A DNA stretch of 9,791 nucleotides from Oscillospiraceae bacterium (GTDB taxonomy: Bacteria; Bacillota; Clostridia; Oscillospirales; Ruminococcaceae), in NCBI GenBank assembly GCA_017424665.1, contig JAFOYK010000165.1, forward strand, positions 1-9,791, given 5' to 3'. The notes below the pieces were generated by a model, which saw nothing but the letters and a program-made list of their open reading frames with translations, was not told the origin of the DNA and searched no databases. Position 1 is the first letter of the stretch; every line of letters begins with the position of its first letter. A program made the position numbers and the translations under genes. Shown here one piece after another: positions 1 to 5,874 of this stretch.

Positions 1-38
1 AGAATTGCGCTCATGAGGATAACAATAAGTTCTTTCAT
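1..38 (-). CDS. rnfA: RnfA, electron transport complex membrane subunit (N-terminal fragment)
   Basis: Only the first 12 codons and part of the next lie in the window, reading MKELIVILMSAI. This fits the hydrophobic first helix of RnfA, which usually starts with a few residues followed by LILVSAIL. RnfA is a six-helix membrane subunit that pairs with RnfE around a membrane-embedded iron-sulfur cluster. The ATG shares its A with the last base of the rnfE stop codon (TAATG), and a GGAGG lies upstream inside the end of rnfE, so translation is probably coupled. Its place after rnfE matches the usual rnfCDGEAB order. The identification rests largely on that context because so little sequence is visible. 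rnfB would be expected beyond the left edge. Confidence 0.8.
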   Translation of the reverse strand, partial: MKELIVILMSAI

Positions 39-721
39 TATTTATTTTCCTCCTTTGCTTCGGTTTCGCAAGTTTCTTTGTTGCAGAGAGCAGCGTTGGG
101 GCAGCCTGCGCAGGAAAGTTCTTTGTCAGCTTTTTTGCCGGAAAGAACTTTGTTAACAAGAGCGATAAGGCATCCGAATACGAGGAAGCCGCCGGGAGCT
201 GCGGTCATGATGGAAACTGCGTAGGGTTTAAGAGCGGTAAGTTCGATTCCAGCCCAGGAACCTGCGCCGATTACTTCACGGATGGAACCCATGAGTACGA
301 GGGCAAGGGTGAAACCGAGGCCCATGCCGATACCGTCGAGAGCGGAATCAATGATTCCGTTTTTGCGTGCAAACATTTCGGCGCGGCCGAGGATGATGCA
401 GTTAACAACGATAAGAGCAAGGTAAACGCCGAGCATATCGTAAAGATCCGGGAAATATGCCTGCATAAGCATCTGAACAACGGAAACGAAACCTGCGATT
501 ACAACGATGTAGCAAGGAATGCGAACTTTGTCCGGAATTGCTTTGCGAAGAGCGGAAATTACGATGTTGGAGCAGATGAGAACTGCGGTTGCGGCAATGC
601 CCATTGCAAGAGCGGAGATAACTCCGGTGGTGGTTGCAAGAGTGGGGCAGGTGCCGAGAAGAAGAACGAGAACGGGGTTCTCTTTGATAATACCTTTAAG
701 AAGAATACCTAATTTTTTCAT
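38..721 (-). CDS. rnfE: RnfE, electron transport complex membrane subunit
   Basis: 227 residues with about six hydrophobic segments, typical of RnfE. Family signatures are LLGTCPTLATTT near residues 21-32 and NCIILGRAEMFARKN from residue 107. The conserved Cys25 and Cys108 in these segments are the type that, with RnfA, hold an iron-sulfur cluster inside the membrane (family knowledge). After the last helix there is a polar tail of about 30 residues with four cysteines at 204, 207, 213 and 218; I do not know this from the best-studied proteobacterial RnfE. The ATG overlaps the rnfG stop by one base (TAATG), and an AAGGAGG lies 12 to 18 bases upstream inside rnfG. The tail could bind a metal or be a harmless extension. 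Confidence 0.95.
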   Translation of the reverse strand: MKKLGILLKGIIKENPVLVLLLGTCPTLATTTGVISALAMGIAATAVLICSNIVISALRKAIPDKVRIPCYIVVIAGFVSVVQMLMQAYFPDLYDMLGVYLALIVVNCIILGRAEMFARKNGIIDSALDGIGMGLGFTLALVLMGSIREVIGAGSWAGIELTALKPYAVSIMTAAPGGFLVFGCLIALVNKVLSGKKADKELSCAGCPNAALCNKETCETEAKEENK

Positions 722-1986
722 TATGCTACAACCTCCTTAATGAGATTGAAAGCTTCGAATGCGCTGCGGAAGTTGCTTGCAACAGCATTAGCAGTCATGG
801 TTGCGCCGGTAACAAGAGTCATATCGTCAGAGTAGGTTGCTTCGGAAAGGCCGAGGAACTGATCTCTGTATGCTGCAGGGTCGGTAAGTTCATGGTTTGC
901 GTAATATTCACCGTGGAGAATAAGTTCAGTGAAAGTTTTGTAAGTAAGAACTTCGCCGTTTGCATTGAGAACAACCATCATCTTCATGGTTTCGTCAGCG
1001 TATGCGATAGGTCCGGTGATTACTGCGTACATGGTTTCTTCACCAACGGTTACGGTGAATGCAGCCATAACATCGGAGAAAGTGGTAAGACCTTCAACAG
1101 GGGTGATAACTGCGCCTTCTTCAAATGCAGCAGCAACAGCGGAAGTGTTTGCTTCAAGGTTTGCGGTTGCAAGTGCGGGAGCAGCGGCAACTGCAGCAGC
1201 AACAGCGTCGGTTGCGGTTGCGGTTACGTCATTGCCTTCAAGGTCAATTGCTTTTGCAACGCCGAATGCGTTAACGCCGACAACAACTTTGCCTGCGTCA
1301 GTTTCCACAACGTAAAGGTAACCGCAGTTGTTGTTTGCTTTGTAAGCTTCGGTAACAGGAGCTGCAACACCTTCAACAGCAGTAACGATAGGATTGCCAA
1401 GGCTGTTGAATGCGCCGGGAAGTGCAAGAGGCATTGCTTCAGCGATAAGCTGTTCTTCGCTCTTCTGGCCTGCTGCAACAAGGTTATTGTTGATAAGAAC
1501 AGAGAAAGCATCGGTAATAGCGTCTTTGAATGCGGTGGAGGAGAAAGTGGTTCCTGCAACGGTATCAACGCCGCCGAGAGCAGAGTCCTGACCGATATAG
1601 GTTGCGGGATAATCTGCGCCGAAGTCTTTGGATTCATAATATCCGGTAAGAAGAACGTTGGAAATTTTGCCGTCTGCGCCGATTGCAACGGTGATGCCCA
1701 TTTCGTCGGAAGAGAACTGGGTGGTGGTACCGAGGATCATAACGTGGCCGAGACCGGAAGTTTCAGCATGAACTTCTTTAACGGTTGCGGGAAGTTCGCC
1801 GAGGTTTGCGGTGATGTTTTCAAAACCGGTTGCTTCGGGCATAACTTCGAGAAGAGAACCGCTTGCTTTTGCGGCTTTGTTTGCTTCAATGATAGGAGCG
1901 GTTACGGAGTTGGTGTATGCAAGAAGAACTGCAACAACAAGGCAGATAGCAGTCAGAACGACTACGCTTTTAATGTTTTCTTTCAT
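721..1986 (-). CDS. rnfG: RnfG, flavin-carrying subunit, double length with two FMN-domain motifs
   Basis: 421 residues, about twice the usual 180-210 of RnfG. One N-terminal membrane helix (about residues 7-25) anchors a soluble part outside the cell membrane. A first FMN-binding-like domain covers about 65-165 and ends in DTVAGTTFSS, where Thr147 sits at the position that carries FMN in the family (consensus Dxx[S/T]GAT). Residues 200-255 look like part of a further copy, and about 255-290 is an Ala-rich linker. A C-terminal domain (about 300-415) ends in TLVTGATMT, a good match with Thr396 as candidate. In known RnfG proteins ApbE attaches FMN through a phosphoester to that threonine. The start ATG overlaps the rnfD stop (ATGA), with GGAGG nine bases upstream. 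No frameshift is seen, so the extra length is part of the gene. Confidence 0.92.
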   Translation of the reverse strand: MKENIKSVVVLTAICLVVAVLLAYTNSVTAPIIEANKAAKASGSLLEVMPEATGFENITANLGELPATVKEVHAETSGLGHVMILGTTTQFSSDEMGITVAIGADGKISNVLLTGYYESKDFGADYPATYIGQDSALGGVDTVAGTTFSSTAFKDAITDAFSVLINNNLVAAGQKSEEQLIAEAMPLALPGAFNSLGNPIVTAVEGVAAPVTEAYKANNNCGYLYVVETDAGKVVVGVNAFGVAKAIDLEGNDVTATATDAVAAAVAAAPALATANLEANTSAVAAAFEEGAVITPVEGLTTFSDVMAAFTVTVGEETMYAVITGPIAYADETMKMMVVLNANGEVLTYKTFTELILHGEYYANHELTDPAAYRDQFLGLSEATYSDDMTLVTGATMTANAVASNFRSAFEAFNLIKEVVA

Positions 1987-2930
1987 GCTTTAACACCTCC
2001 AAACGGTTTTTTCATGGTCCATTTATCAATATAAGGATTGAGGATGTTCATGAAGAGAATAGAGAAGGAAACGCCTTCCGGATAGCTTCCGAAGAAACGG
2101 ATAAGGGTGGTGATAACTGCGCAGCCAAGAGCAAAGACGATTTTGCCTTTTGCAGTGGAAGGAGAAGTTACATAGTCGGTTGCCATGAAGATAGCGCCGA
2201 TGAAGGTACCACCGGAAAGGGTGTAATAAAGAGCGGTGGTCATATCACCGGTGATTGCGAATGCAAGAGCAAAAACAGCGCCGATGAAAACAACCGGGGT
2301 GTGCCAGGTGATTACCTTGCGAACGAGAAGGTAAACGAAACCGAGAAGAAGTGCTGCTGCGGAAGTTTCGCCGAGAGCACCGCCGCGGATACCAAGGAAC
2401 ATATCCATAAGGGTTGCTTCGGGAAGAGTTCCGCCCGGAAGTACGGAAAGGGGAGTTGCATAGGTTGCAACGTCAACGGTTTCAGCAATTGCCATAGGAG
2501 GAACAGCTGCTGCCATGGTGCCGGTGAATGCGATAAGCATTACTACACGGGCGGTGATTGCAGGGTTTGCAAAGTTGCAGCCAAGTCCGCCGAAAAGGCA
2601 TTTTACAATGATGATTGCGATGAAGGAACCGACAACAGCCTGCCAGATCGGAAGGGTTGCGGGAACGTTCATTGCAAGAAGAAGACCGGTAACTACTGCG
2701 GAGAAATCGCCAACGGTGGTGCGGCGGTGGCAGAGTTTGGTGAAAAGGAATTCAAAAACAACACAGGAAGCTACGCAAACTGCGCAAAGGATAGCTGCCT
2801 TAAGTCCGAAAATTGCGCAACCGGCAATTGCTGCGGGCATAAGAGCAATGCAAACGTCAAGCATAACGTTGAAAGTGGTTCTTTTTCCGTGAACGTGAGG
2901 AGATACGGAAACAATAAGATTATTTTCCAT
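1983..2930 (-). CDS. rnfD: RnfD, membrane subunit with a covalent FMN site
   Basis: 315 residues with many hydrophobic helices, the usual RnfD length. Signatures include GGLGCNFANPAI from about residue 114, ATDYVTSP near 250 and YPEGVSFSILFMN near 283. The loop DVATYATPL at 153-161 corresponds to the flavinylation loop (Dxx[S/T]GATPL in proteobacterial RnfD). Thr159 would carry FMN, with Tyr in place of the usual Gly. RnfD passes electrons through the membrane between the RnfC/RnfB side and the RnfG side. The ATG overlaps the rnfC stop as TAATG, and a GGAGG in the last codons of rnfC serves as ribosome site. The downstream end overlaps rnfG by four bases (ATGA). Confidence 0.95.
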   Translation of the reverse strand: MENNLIVSVSPHVHGKRTTFNVMLDVCIALMPAAIAGCAIFGLKAAILCAVCVASCVVFEFLFTKLCHRRTTVGDFSAVVTGLLLAMNVPATLPIWQAVVGSFIAIIIVKCLFGGLGCNFANPAITARVVMLIAFTGTMAAAVPPMAIAETVDVATYATPLSVLPGGTLPEATLMDMFLGIRGGALGETSAAALLLGFVYLLVRKVITWHTPVVFIGAVFALAFAITGDMTTALYYTLSGGTFIGAIFMATDYVTSPSTAKGKIVFALGCAVITTLIRFFGSYPEGVSFSILFMNILNPYIDKWTMKKPFGGVKA

Positions 2931-4270
2931 TATTTATTTTCCTCCTCTTTCTTTTTCTGTTCAGCAAGCTTGGTCTGGTAAGCGCGGAGCTCTGCCTTTG
3001 CAAGTTTGTTTCTGTGAACGATCATGCGGTGTGCGGGGCAAACGAAAACGCAAGCGCCGCATTCCATGCAGATGTTAACTTTGGTTTTTGCAATTTCTGC
3101 GCCTTCGCCGGAAGCAAGAGCTTTTGCAATTGCGGGCGGGTTAAGGTTGAGCGGGCAATGGTTGATGCAGTTGCCGCAGCGGATGCAGGGGGTTTCGTCG
3201 GGAAGAGTTGCGTCTTTGTCGTTGAAGGCAAGGATAGCGTTGGTGTTCTTGAGGATGGGTTCTTCAAGAGTGGGAACAGCAATACCCATCATGGGGCCGC
3301 CGTACATAACTTTTCTGGGCTCTTCTTTGAAACCGCCGCAGAAATCGAATACGTCTTTCATGGAAGTACCGATAGGTGCGATTACGTTTTTGGGGGTTGC
3401 AACAGCGGAACCGTCAACGGTAAGGCATTTCTCAACAAGAGGCATACCGGTTCTTACGTATTCAGCGATGCAAGCAAGGGTGGTTACGTTCATAACAATG
3501 CAGCCGACATCGAGCGGAAGTTTGCCTTCCGGAACGGTTTTGCCGGTGGTGTTGTAGATAAGAACTTTCTCACCGCCCTGAGGATATGCTGCGGGCATGG
3601 GTTTAACAACGATTGCGCTGTCTTTTTTGGAAAGTTCCTGCATTGCTTTGATTGCCTGGGGTTTGTTATCTTCGATACCGATGATAACTTTCTTTACGCC
3701 GAGATATTTTTCGAGAAGCTGAATGCCTTCGAAAATGTCGTCAGCTCTGTCGGTCATGGTAAGGGTGTCTGCGGTGATGTAAGGTTCGCATTCTGCACCG
3801 TTGAGAACAACTTCCTGAACCTGGGAAAGGTCTTTAACGGAAAGTTTTACAAAGGTGGGGAAACCTGCGCCGCCGAGACCGACGATTCCGCTTGCGCGGA
3901 CAGCCGCTACGAATTCTTCGTAATTGGTAACGGTGGGGGGAACAACGCTTTCGTGAGCACGCATTTCGCCGTCGGATTCGATGGTGATTGCGGTCATGGT
4001 GCCGCCGTTGCTGTTGGGCATGGTATCGATCTTTTTAACGGTACCGGAAACGGAAGCATGAACAGGTGCGGAAATGAATCCGACAGCTTCGCCGATTACC
4101 TGACCGACGCCAACGGTATCCCCGACGTTAACAACGGGCTTTGCGGGTGCACCGATGTGCTGTGCCATGGGGATAACTACGGTTTTCGGGATAGGCATAC
4201 GTTCCGGGTGGCAGTCAGCGGTGTGCTTTCTGTGGGGAACGTGAACGCCTTTAATGCCGAAAAAGGACAT
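2930..4270 (-). CDS. rnfC: RnfC, NADH-site subunit with two [4Fe-4S] clusters
   Basis: 446 residues. RnfC is the peripheral cytoplasmic subunit that exchanges electrons with NAD(H) through FMN and iron-sulfur clusters. Features in order: an N-terminal barrel-sandwich region (SAPVHASVSGTVK, about 67-79), the glycine-rich GGAGFPT (133-139), YPQGGEKVLIY (about 229-239), and two ferredoxin motifs, CIRCGNCINHCP (Cys 362, 365, 368, 372) and CMECGACVFVCP (Cys 401, 404, 407, 411). The C-terminus is a Lys/Glu-rich tail. I start it at the ATG at 4270 because a GAGG lies nine bases upstream. The in-frame TTG two codons earlier would leave only three bases. It is first in the operon and follows a leader of about 75 bases. 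Confidence 0.96.
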   Translation of the reverse strand: MSFFGIKGVHVPHRKHTADCHPERMPIPKTVVIPMAQHIGAPAKPVVNVGDTVGVGQVIGEAVGFISAPVHASVSGTVKKIDTMPNSNGGTMTAITIESDGEMRAHESVVPPTVTNYEEFVAAVRASGIVGLGGAGFPTFVKLSVKDLSQVQEVVLNGAECEPYITADTLTMTDRADDIFEGIQLLEKYLGVKKVIIGIEDNKPQAIKAMQELSKKDSAIVVKPMPAAYPQGGEKVLIYNTTGKTVPEGKLPLDVGCIVMNVTTLACIAEYVRTGMPLVEKCLTVDGSAVATPKNVIAPIGTSMKDVFDFCGGFKEEPRKVMYGGPMMGIAVPTLEEPILKNTNAILAFNDKDATLPDETPCIRCGNCINHCPLNLNPPAIAKALASGEGAEIAKTKVNICMECGACVFVCPAHRMIVHRNKLAKAELRAYQTKLAEQKKKEEENK

Positions 4271-4318
4271 GGACAAAAACCTCTTTTCTATTTCTGCGTT
4301 CTTTGGTTTGTTTATTTT

Positions 4319-4336
4319 TTGACATCATACAGTCAA
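4319..4336. promoter_or_regulatory. Inverted repeat in the rnf leader (possible operator)
   Basis: TTGACATCATACAGTCAA has perfect five-base arms (TTGAC/GTCAA) around eight bases. It lies about 10 to 27 bases downstream of the predicted rnf start point, where a bound repressor could block transcription. The 18-base span with TTG and CAA ends resembles the geometry of Rex sites, but the inner bases do not match. The regulator is unknown. Confidence 0.4.
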
Positions 4337-4351
4337 TTCTAAACCGTGTAT

Positions 4352-4381
4352 ATTATATTACAACATATATTTAAAAGTCAA
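4352..4381 (-). promoter_or_regulatory. Predicted sigma-A promoter of the rnf operon
   Basis: On the minus strand TTGACT (4381-4376) and TATAAT (4357-4352) are separated by 18 bases. Transcription would begin near 4345, giving a leader of about 75 bases before the rnfC ATG at 4270. A second TTGACT at 4336-4331 has no good -10 box. Confidence 0.7.
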
Positions 4382-4553
4382 TCAGCAAATGCCACTTATT
4401 ACAACTTTTTAACAGAAAATTTTTGGGAATTTCGACAAAAGCCGATTTGGCAATTTGTGGGAAAAGACGGAAAAATAAAATTTGTTTTTGATTTTTGTAA
4501 AAAATGTCTCAAATTTGTCCTAAAAAACAGAAAAATATGTTTTTTTGCGATAA

Positions 4554-4565
4554 AATGTTAACATT
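4554..4565. promoter_or_regulatory. Perfect 12-base palindrome next to the -35 box
   Basis: AATGTTAACATT reads the same on both strands and ends four bases before the -35 box of the lipoprotein promoter. That position suits an activator or repressor. In AT-rich DNA such a palindrome could also arise by chance. Confidence 0.35.
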
Positions 4566-4569
4566 CCGC

Positions 4570-4598
4570 TTGACAAACCGGAAATCTGTGACTATAAT
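4570..4598 (+). promoter_or_regulatory. Consensus sigma-A promoter of the lipoprotein gene
   Basis: TTGACA (4570-4575) and TATAAT (4593-4598) are both perfect consensus hexamers with the optimal 17-base spacer. The start point should be near 4605, about 60 bases before the ATG. This predicts strong expression. Confidence 0.88.
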
Positions 4599-4608
4599 AT
4601 ATGCTGAA

Positions 4609-4627
4609 TTACGGCGTAAAGCTGTAA
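4609..4627 (+). other. Hairpin at the 5' end of the lipoprotein mRNA
   Basis: TTACGGC and GCTGTAA can form a seven-pair stem with one G-U pair and a GTAAA loop, a few bases from the predicted transcript start. Stem-loops there often protect mRNA from decay, which fits a strongly expressed gene. An A-rich single-stranded stretch follows, then the ribosome site GGGAG (4652-4656). Confidence 0.45.
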
Positions 4628-4664
4628 TAAAAAAAGAAAAAATTGAAAGTTGGGAGTATTTATT

Positions 4665-5717
4665 ATGAAAAAACTTCTCGCAATGCTTCTCGCACTCGTT
4701 ATGGTTCTTTCCTTCGCAGCTTGCGGCACCACCGAAGAGCCCGTTGAAGAACCCACCGATGCACCTGTAGAAGAACCCACCGAAGAACCCACCGAAGAAC
4801 CCACCGAAGAACCCGCTGAAGCAACCTACACCCTTGGTCTTGGTACCGTTGTTTCCCAGACTGTTGGCGAAAAAGCTCAGGTAGACGCAACCTTTGCTGC
4901 TGTTGTTCTCGACGCTGAAGGCACCATCGTTGCTGTTGACCTCGACGTTGCACAGTCCAAAGGCGTTAAAGACGACGCTGGTGTTTACACCGCTGAAGGT
5001 TTCGACGCAAGAACCAAAACCGAAAAAGGTCCTGACTACGGCATGACCGTTGCATCTCCTATCGGTGCTGAATGGGATGCTCAGATGGCTGCTTTCGAAG
5101 CATGGGCTATCGGCAAAACCGTTGACTACATTGCTAACGTAGAACTCGTTGAATCCAACGGCCACATGGTAGCTGCAAACGAAGCTGACCTCTATGCTGG
5201 CTGCACCATGCAGATCACCGATTTCCAGCTTGCTCTCGTAGACGCTCTTAACAACACTGTAGAATTCACCGCTGAATCCTTCAAACTCGGTCTCGGCGTT
5301 GTAACTTCCTGCTCTGTTAAAGAAACCTCTATCGAAATGTACACCGACTACGCTGCAGTAGTAACCGCTGAAGACGGTTCCGTTATCGCTGCACGTCTCG
5401 ATGCAATCCAGCCCAAAATCAACCTTGAAGCAGACGGCACCACCACCGGTATTGAAGATCTCAGATCCAAATACACCAAAAAAGAAGACTACGGCATGAC
5501 CGTTGCTTCCCCCATCGCTGCTGAATGGTACACTCAGGCTGACGCATACTGCGCATACGTAGTAGGCAAAGTTGCTGCAGACCTCGAAGCTATCGAACTC
5601 GTTGAACACAACGGTCACATGGTAGCTCTCAACGAAGCTGACCTCTATGCTGGCTGCACCATGCAGGTAGGTTCCTACATCGAAGCAACCGTTAAAGCAA
5701 TCGGTTACGCTGACTAA
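4665..5717 (+). CDS. Lipoprotein with two tandem FMN-domain-like repeats
   Basis: 350 residues. A signal peptide ends in LSFAAC, so Cys20 should carry the lipid anchor and the protein should sit on the outer face of the membrane. An acidic Pro/Thr/Glu linker (about 21-52) is followed by two copies of one domain (about 54-197 and 205-348). Both copies contain DYGMTVASPI.AEW and end in EADLYAGCTMQ. The second motif lies 151 residues after the first. Thr181 and Thr332 sit like the FMN-carrying threonine in the ApbE target motif Dxx[S/T]GAT, but Ala and Cys replace two expected residues, so covalent flavin is only a hypothesis. The adjacent ApbE and divergent rnf support it. I start at the ATG at 4665, eight bases after GGGAG, not at the TTG at 4650. 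Codon use is strongly biased, and the promoter is consensus. It could instead be a solute-binding or structural lipoprotein. Confidence 0.85.
   Translation: MKKLLAMLLALVMVLSFAACGTTEEPVEEPTDAPVEEPTEEPTEEPTEEPAEATYTLGLGTVVSQTVGEKAQVDATFAAVVLDAEGTIVAVDLDVAQSKGVKDDAGVYTAEGFDARTKTEKGPDYGMTVASPIGAEWDAQMAAFEAWAIGKTVDYIANVELVESNGHMVAANEADLYAGCTMQITDFQLALVDALNNTVEFTAESFKLGLGVVTSCSVKETSIEMYTDYAAVVTAEDGSVIAARLDAIQPKINLEADGTTTGIEDLRSKYTKKEDYGMTVASPIAAEWYTQADAYCAYVVGKVAADLEAIELVEHNGHMVALNEADLYAGCTMQVGSYIEATVKAIGYAD
4770..4814 (+). repeat. 12-base tandem repeat coding for the acidic linker
   Basis: GAAGAACCCACC occurs three times in a row and is followed by a partial fourth copy, coding for repeated EEPT. 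It lies just after the lipid anchor and gives a flexible spacer that could carry the domains through the cell wall. Copy number could vary between strains. Confidence 0.85.
5142..5666 (+). repeat. Internal duplication with near-identical DNA blocks
   Basis: Bases 5142-5213 and 5595-5666 match at 66 of 72 positions by eye, with a perfect 36-base core (5178-5213 and 5631-5666) coding for NEADLYAGCTMQ. A second similar block codes for DYGMTVASPI. Between these blocks the two domain copies differ much more. Confidence 0.85.
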
Positions 5718-5736
5718 TTTTTAATTAGCCAAAATC

Positions 5737-5770
5737 AAAAGGGGGATTTTTAATCCCCCTTTTATTTTTT
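5737..5770 (+). terminator. Rho-independent terminator of the lipoprotein gene
   Basis: AAAAGGGGGAT pairs with ATCCCCCTTTT around a TTTTA loop and is followed by ATTTTTT. It begins 20 bases after the stop codon, so the lipoprotein gene is probably transcribed alone. apbE has its own promoter. Confidence 0.93.
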
Positions 5771-5832
5771 ATATTGCAAATGTCCGTGAAATATGCAAAA
5801 CTATGATAAGAACGTTTTAACCGGTAAAATGC

Positions 5833-5841
5833 TGTTATAAT
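5833..5841 (+). promoter_or_regulatory. Extended -10 promoter of apbE
   Basis: TGTTATAAT is a consensus -10 box with the TGn extension. The -35 region (around 5814-5819, GTTTTA) is poor, as is common with extended -10 promoters. Transcription should start near 5848. AGGAGG (5863-5868) lies six bases before the ATG. Confidence 0.75.
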
Positions 5842-5874
5842 AGTTTTGTACCAAGTTTTATCAGGAGGAAAAAT

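Larger units (their letters stand above)
4271..4664. other. Divergent control region between rnfC and the lipoprotein gene
   Basis: 394 bases without a convincing gene, clearly richer in A and T than its surroundings. It contains the rnf promoter and leader on the minus side and a consensus promoter, a palindrome and a 5' hairpin on the plus side. The middle (about 4382-4550) is AT-rich with three scattered AATTTGT copies (near 4452, 4480 and 4512). I see no RNA gene or riboswitch in it. A 71-codon open frame crosses it but has no ribosome site. Confidence 0.8.

Noticed and set aside
892..2034. 380-codon plus-strand open frame opposite rnfG
   Set aside because: Its product is rich in Cys, Asn, Gly and Phe, without motifs, and mirrors the codon bias of rnfG.
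3014..4342. 442-codon plus-strand open frame opposite rnfC
   Set aside because: RnfC on the other strand has full family motifs. This frame has implausible composition and no ribosome site.
4271..4345. FMN riboswitch or other leader RNA before rnfC
   Set aside because: The leader is only about 75 bases and AT-rich, without the conserved multi-stem layout.
4346..4363. Rex-type operator over the rnf -10 box
   Set aside because: Only partly symmetric and poor agreement with the Rex consensus; kept only as a side note to the leader repeat.
4346..4561. 71-codon open frame in the divergent control region
   Set aside because: GTG start without a ribosome site, AT-rich composition, and it overlaps the rnf promoter.
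4509..5618. Long minus-strand open frame opposite the lipoprotein gene
   Set aside because: It is a shadow of a strongly codon-biased gene with a consensus promoter on the plus strand.
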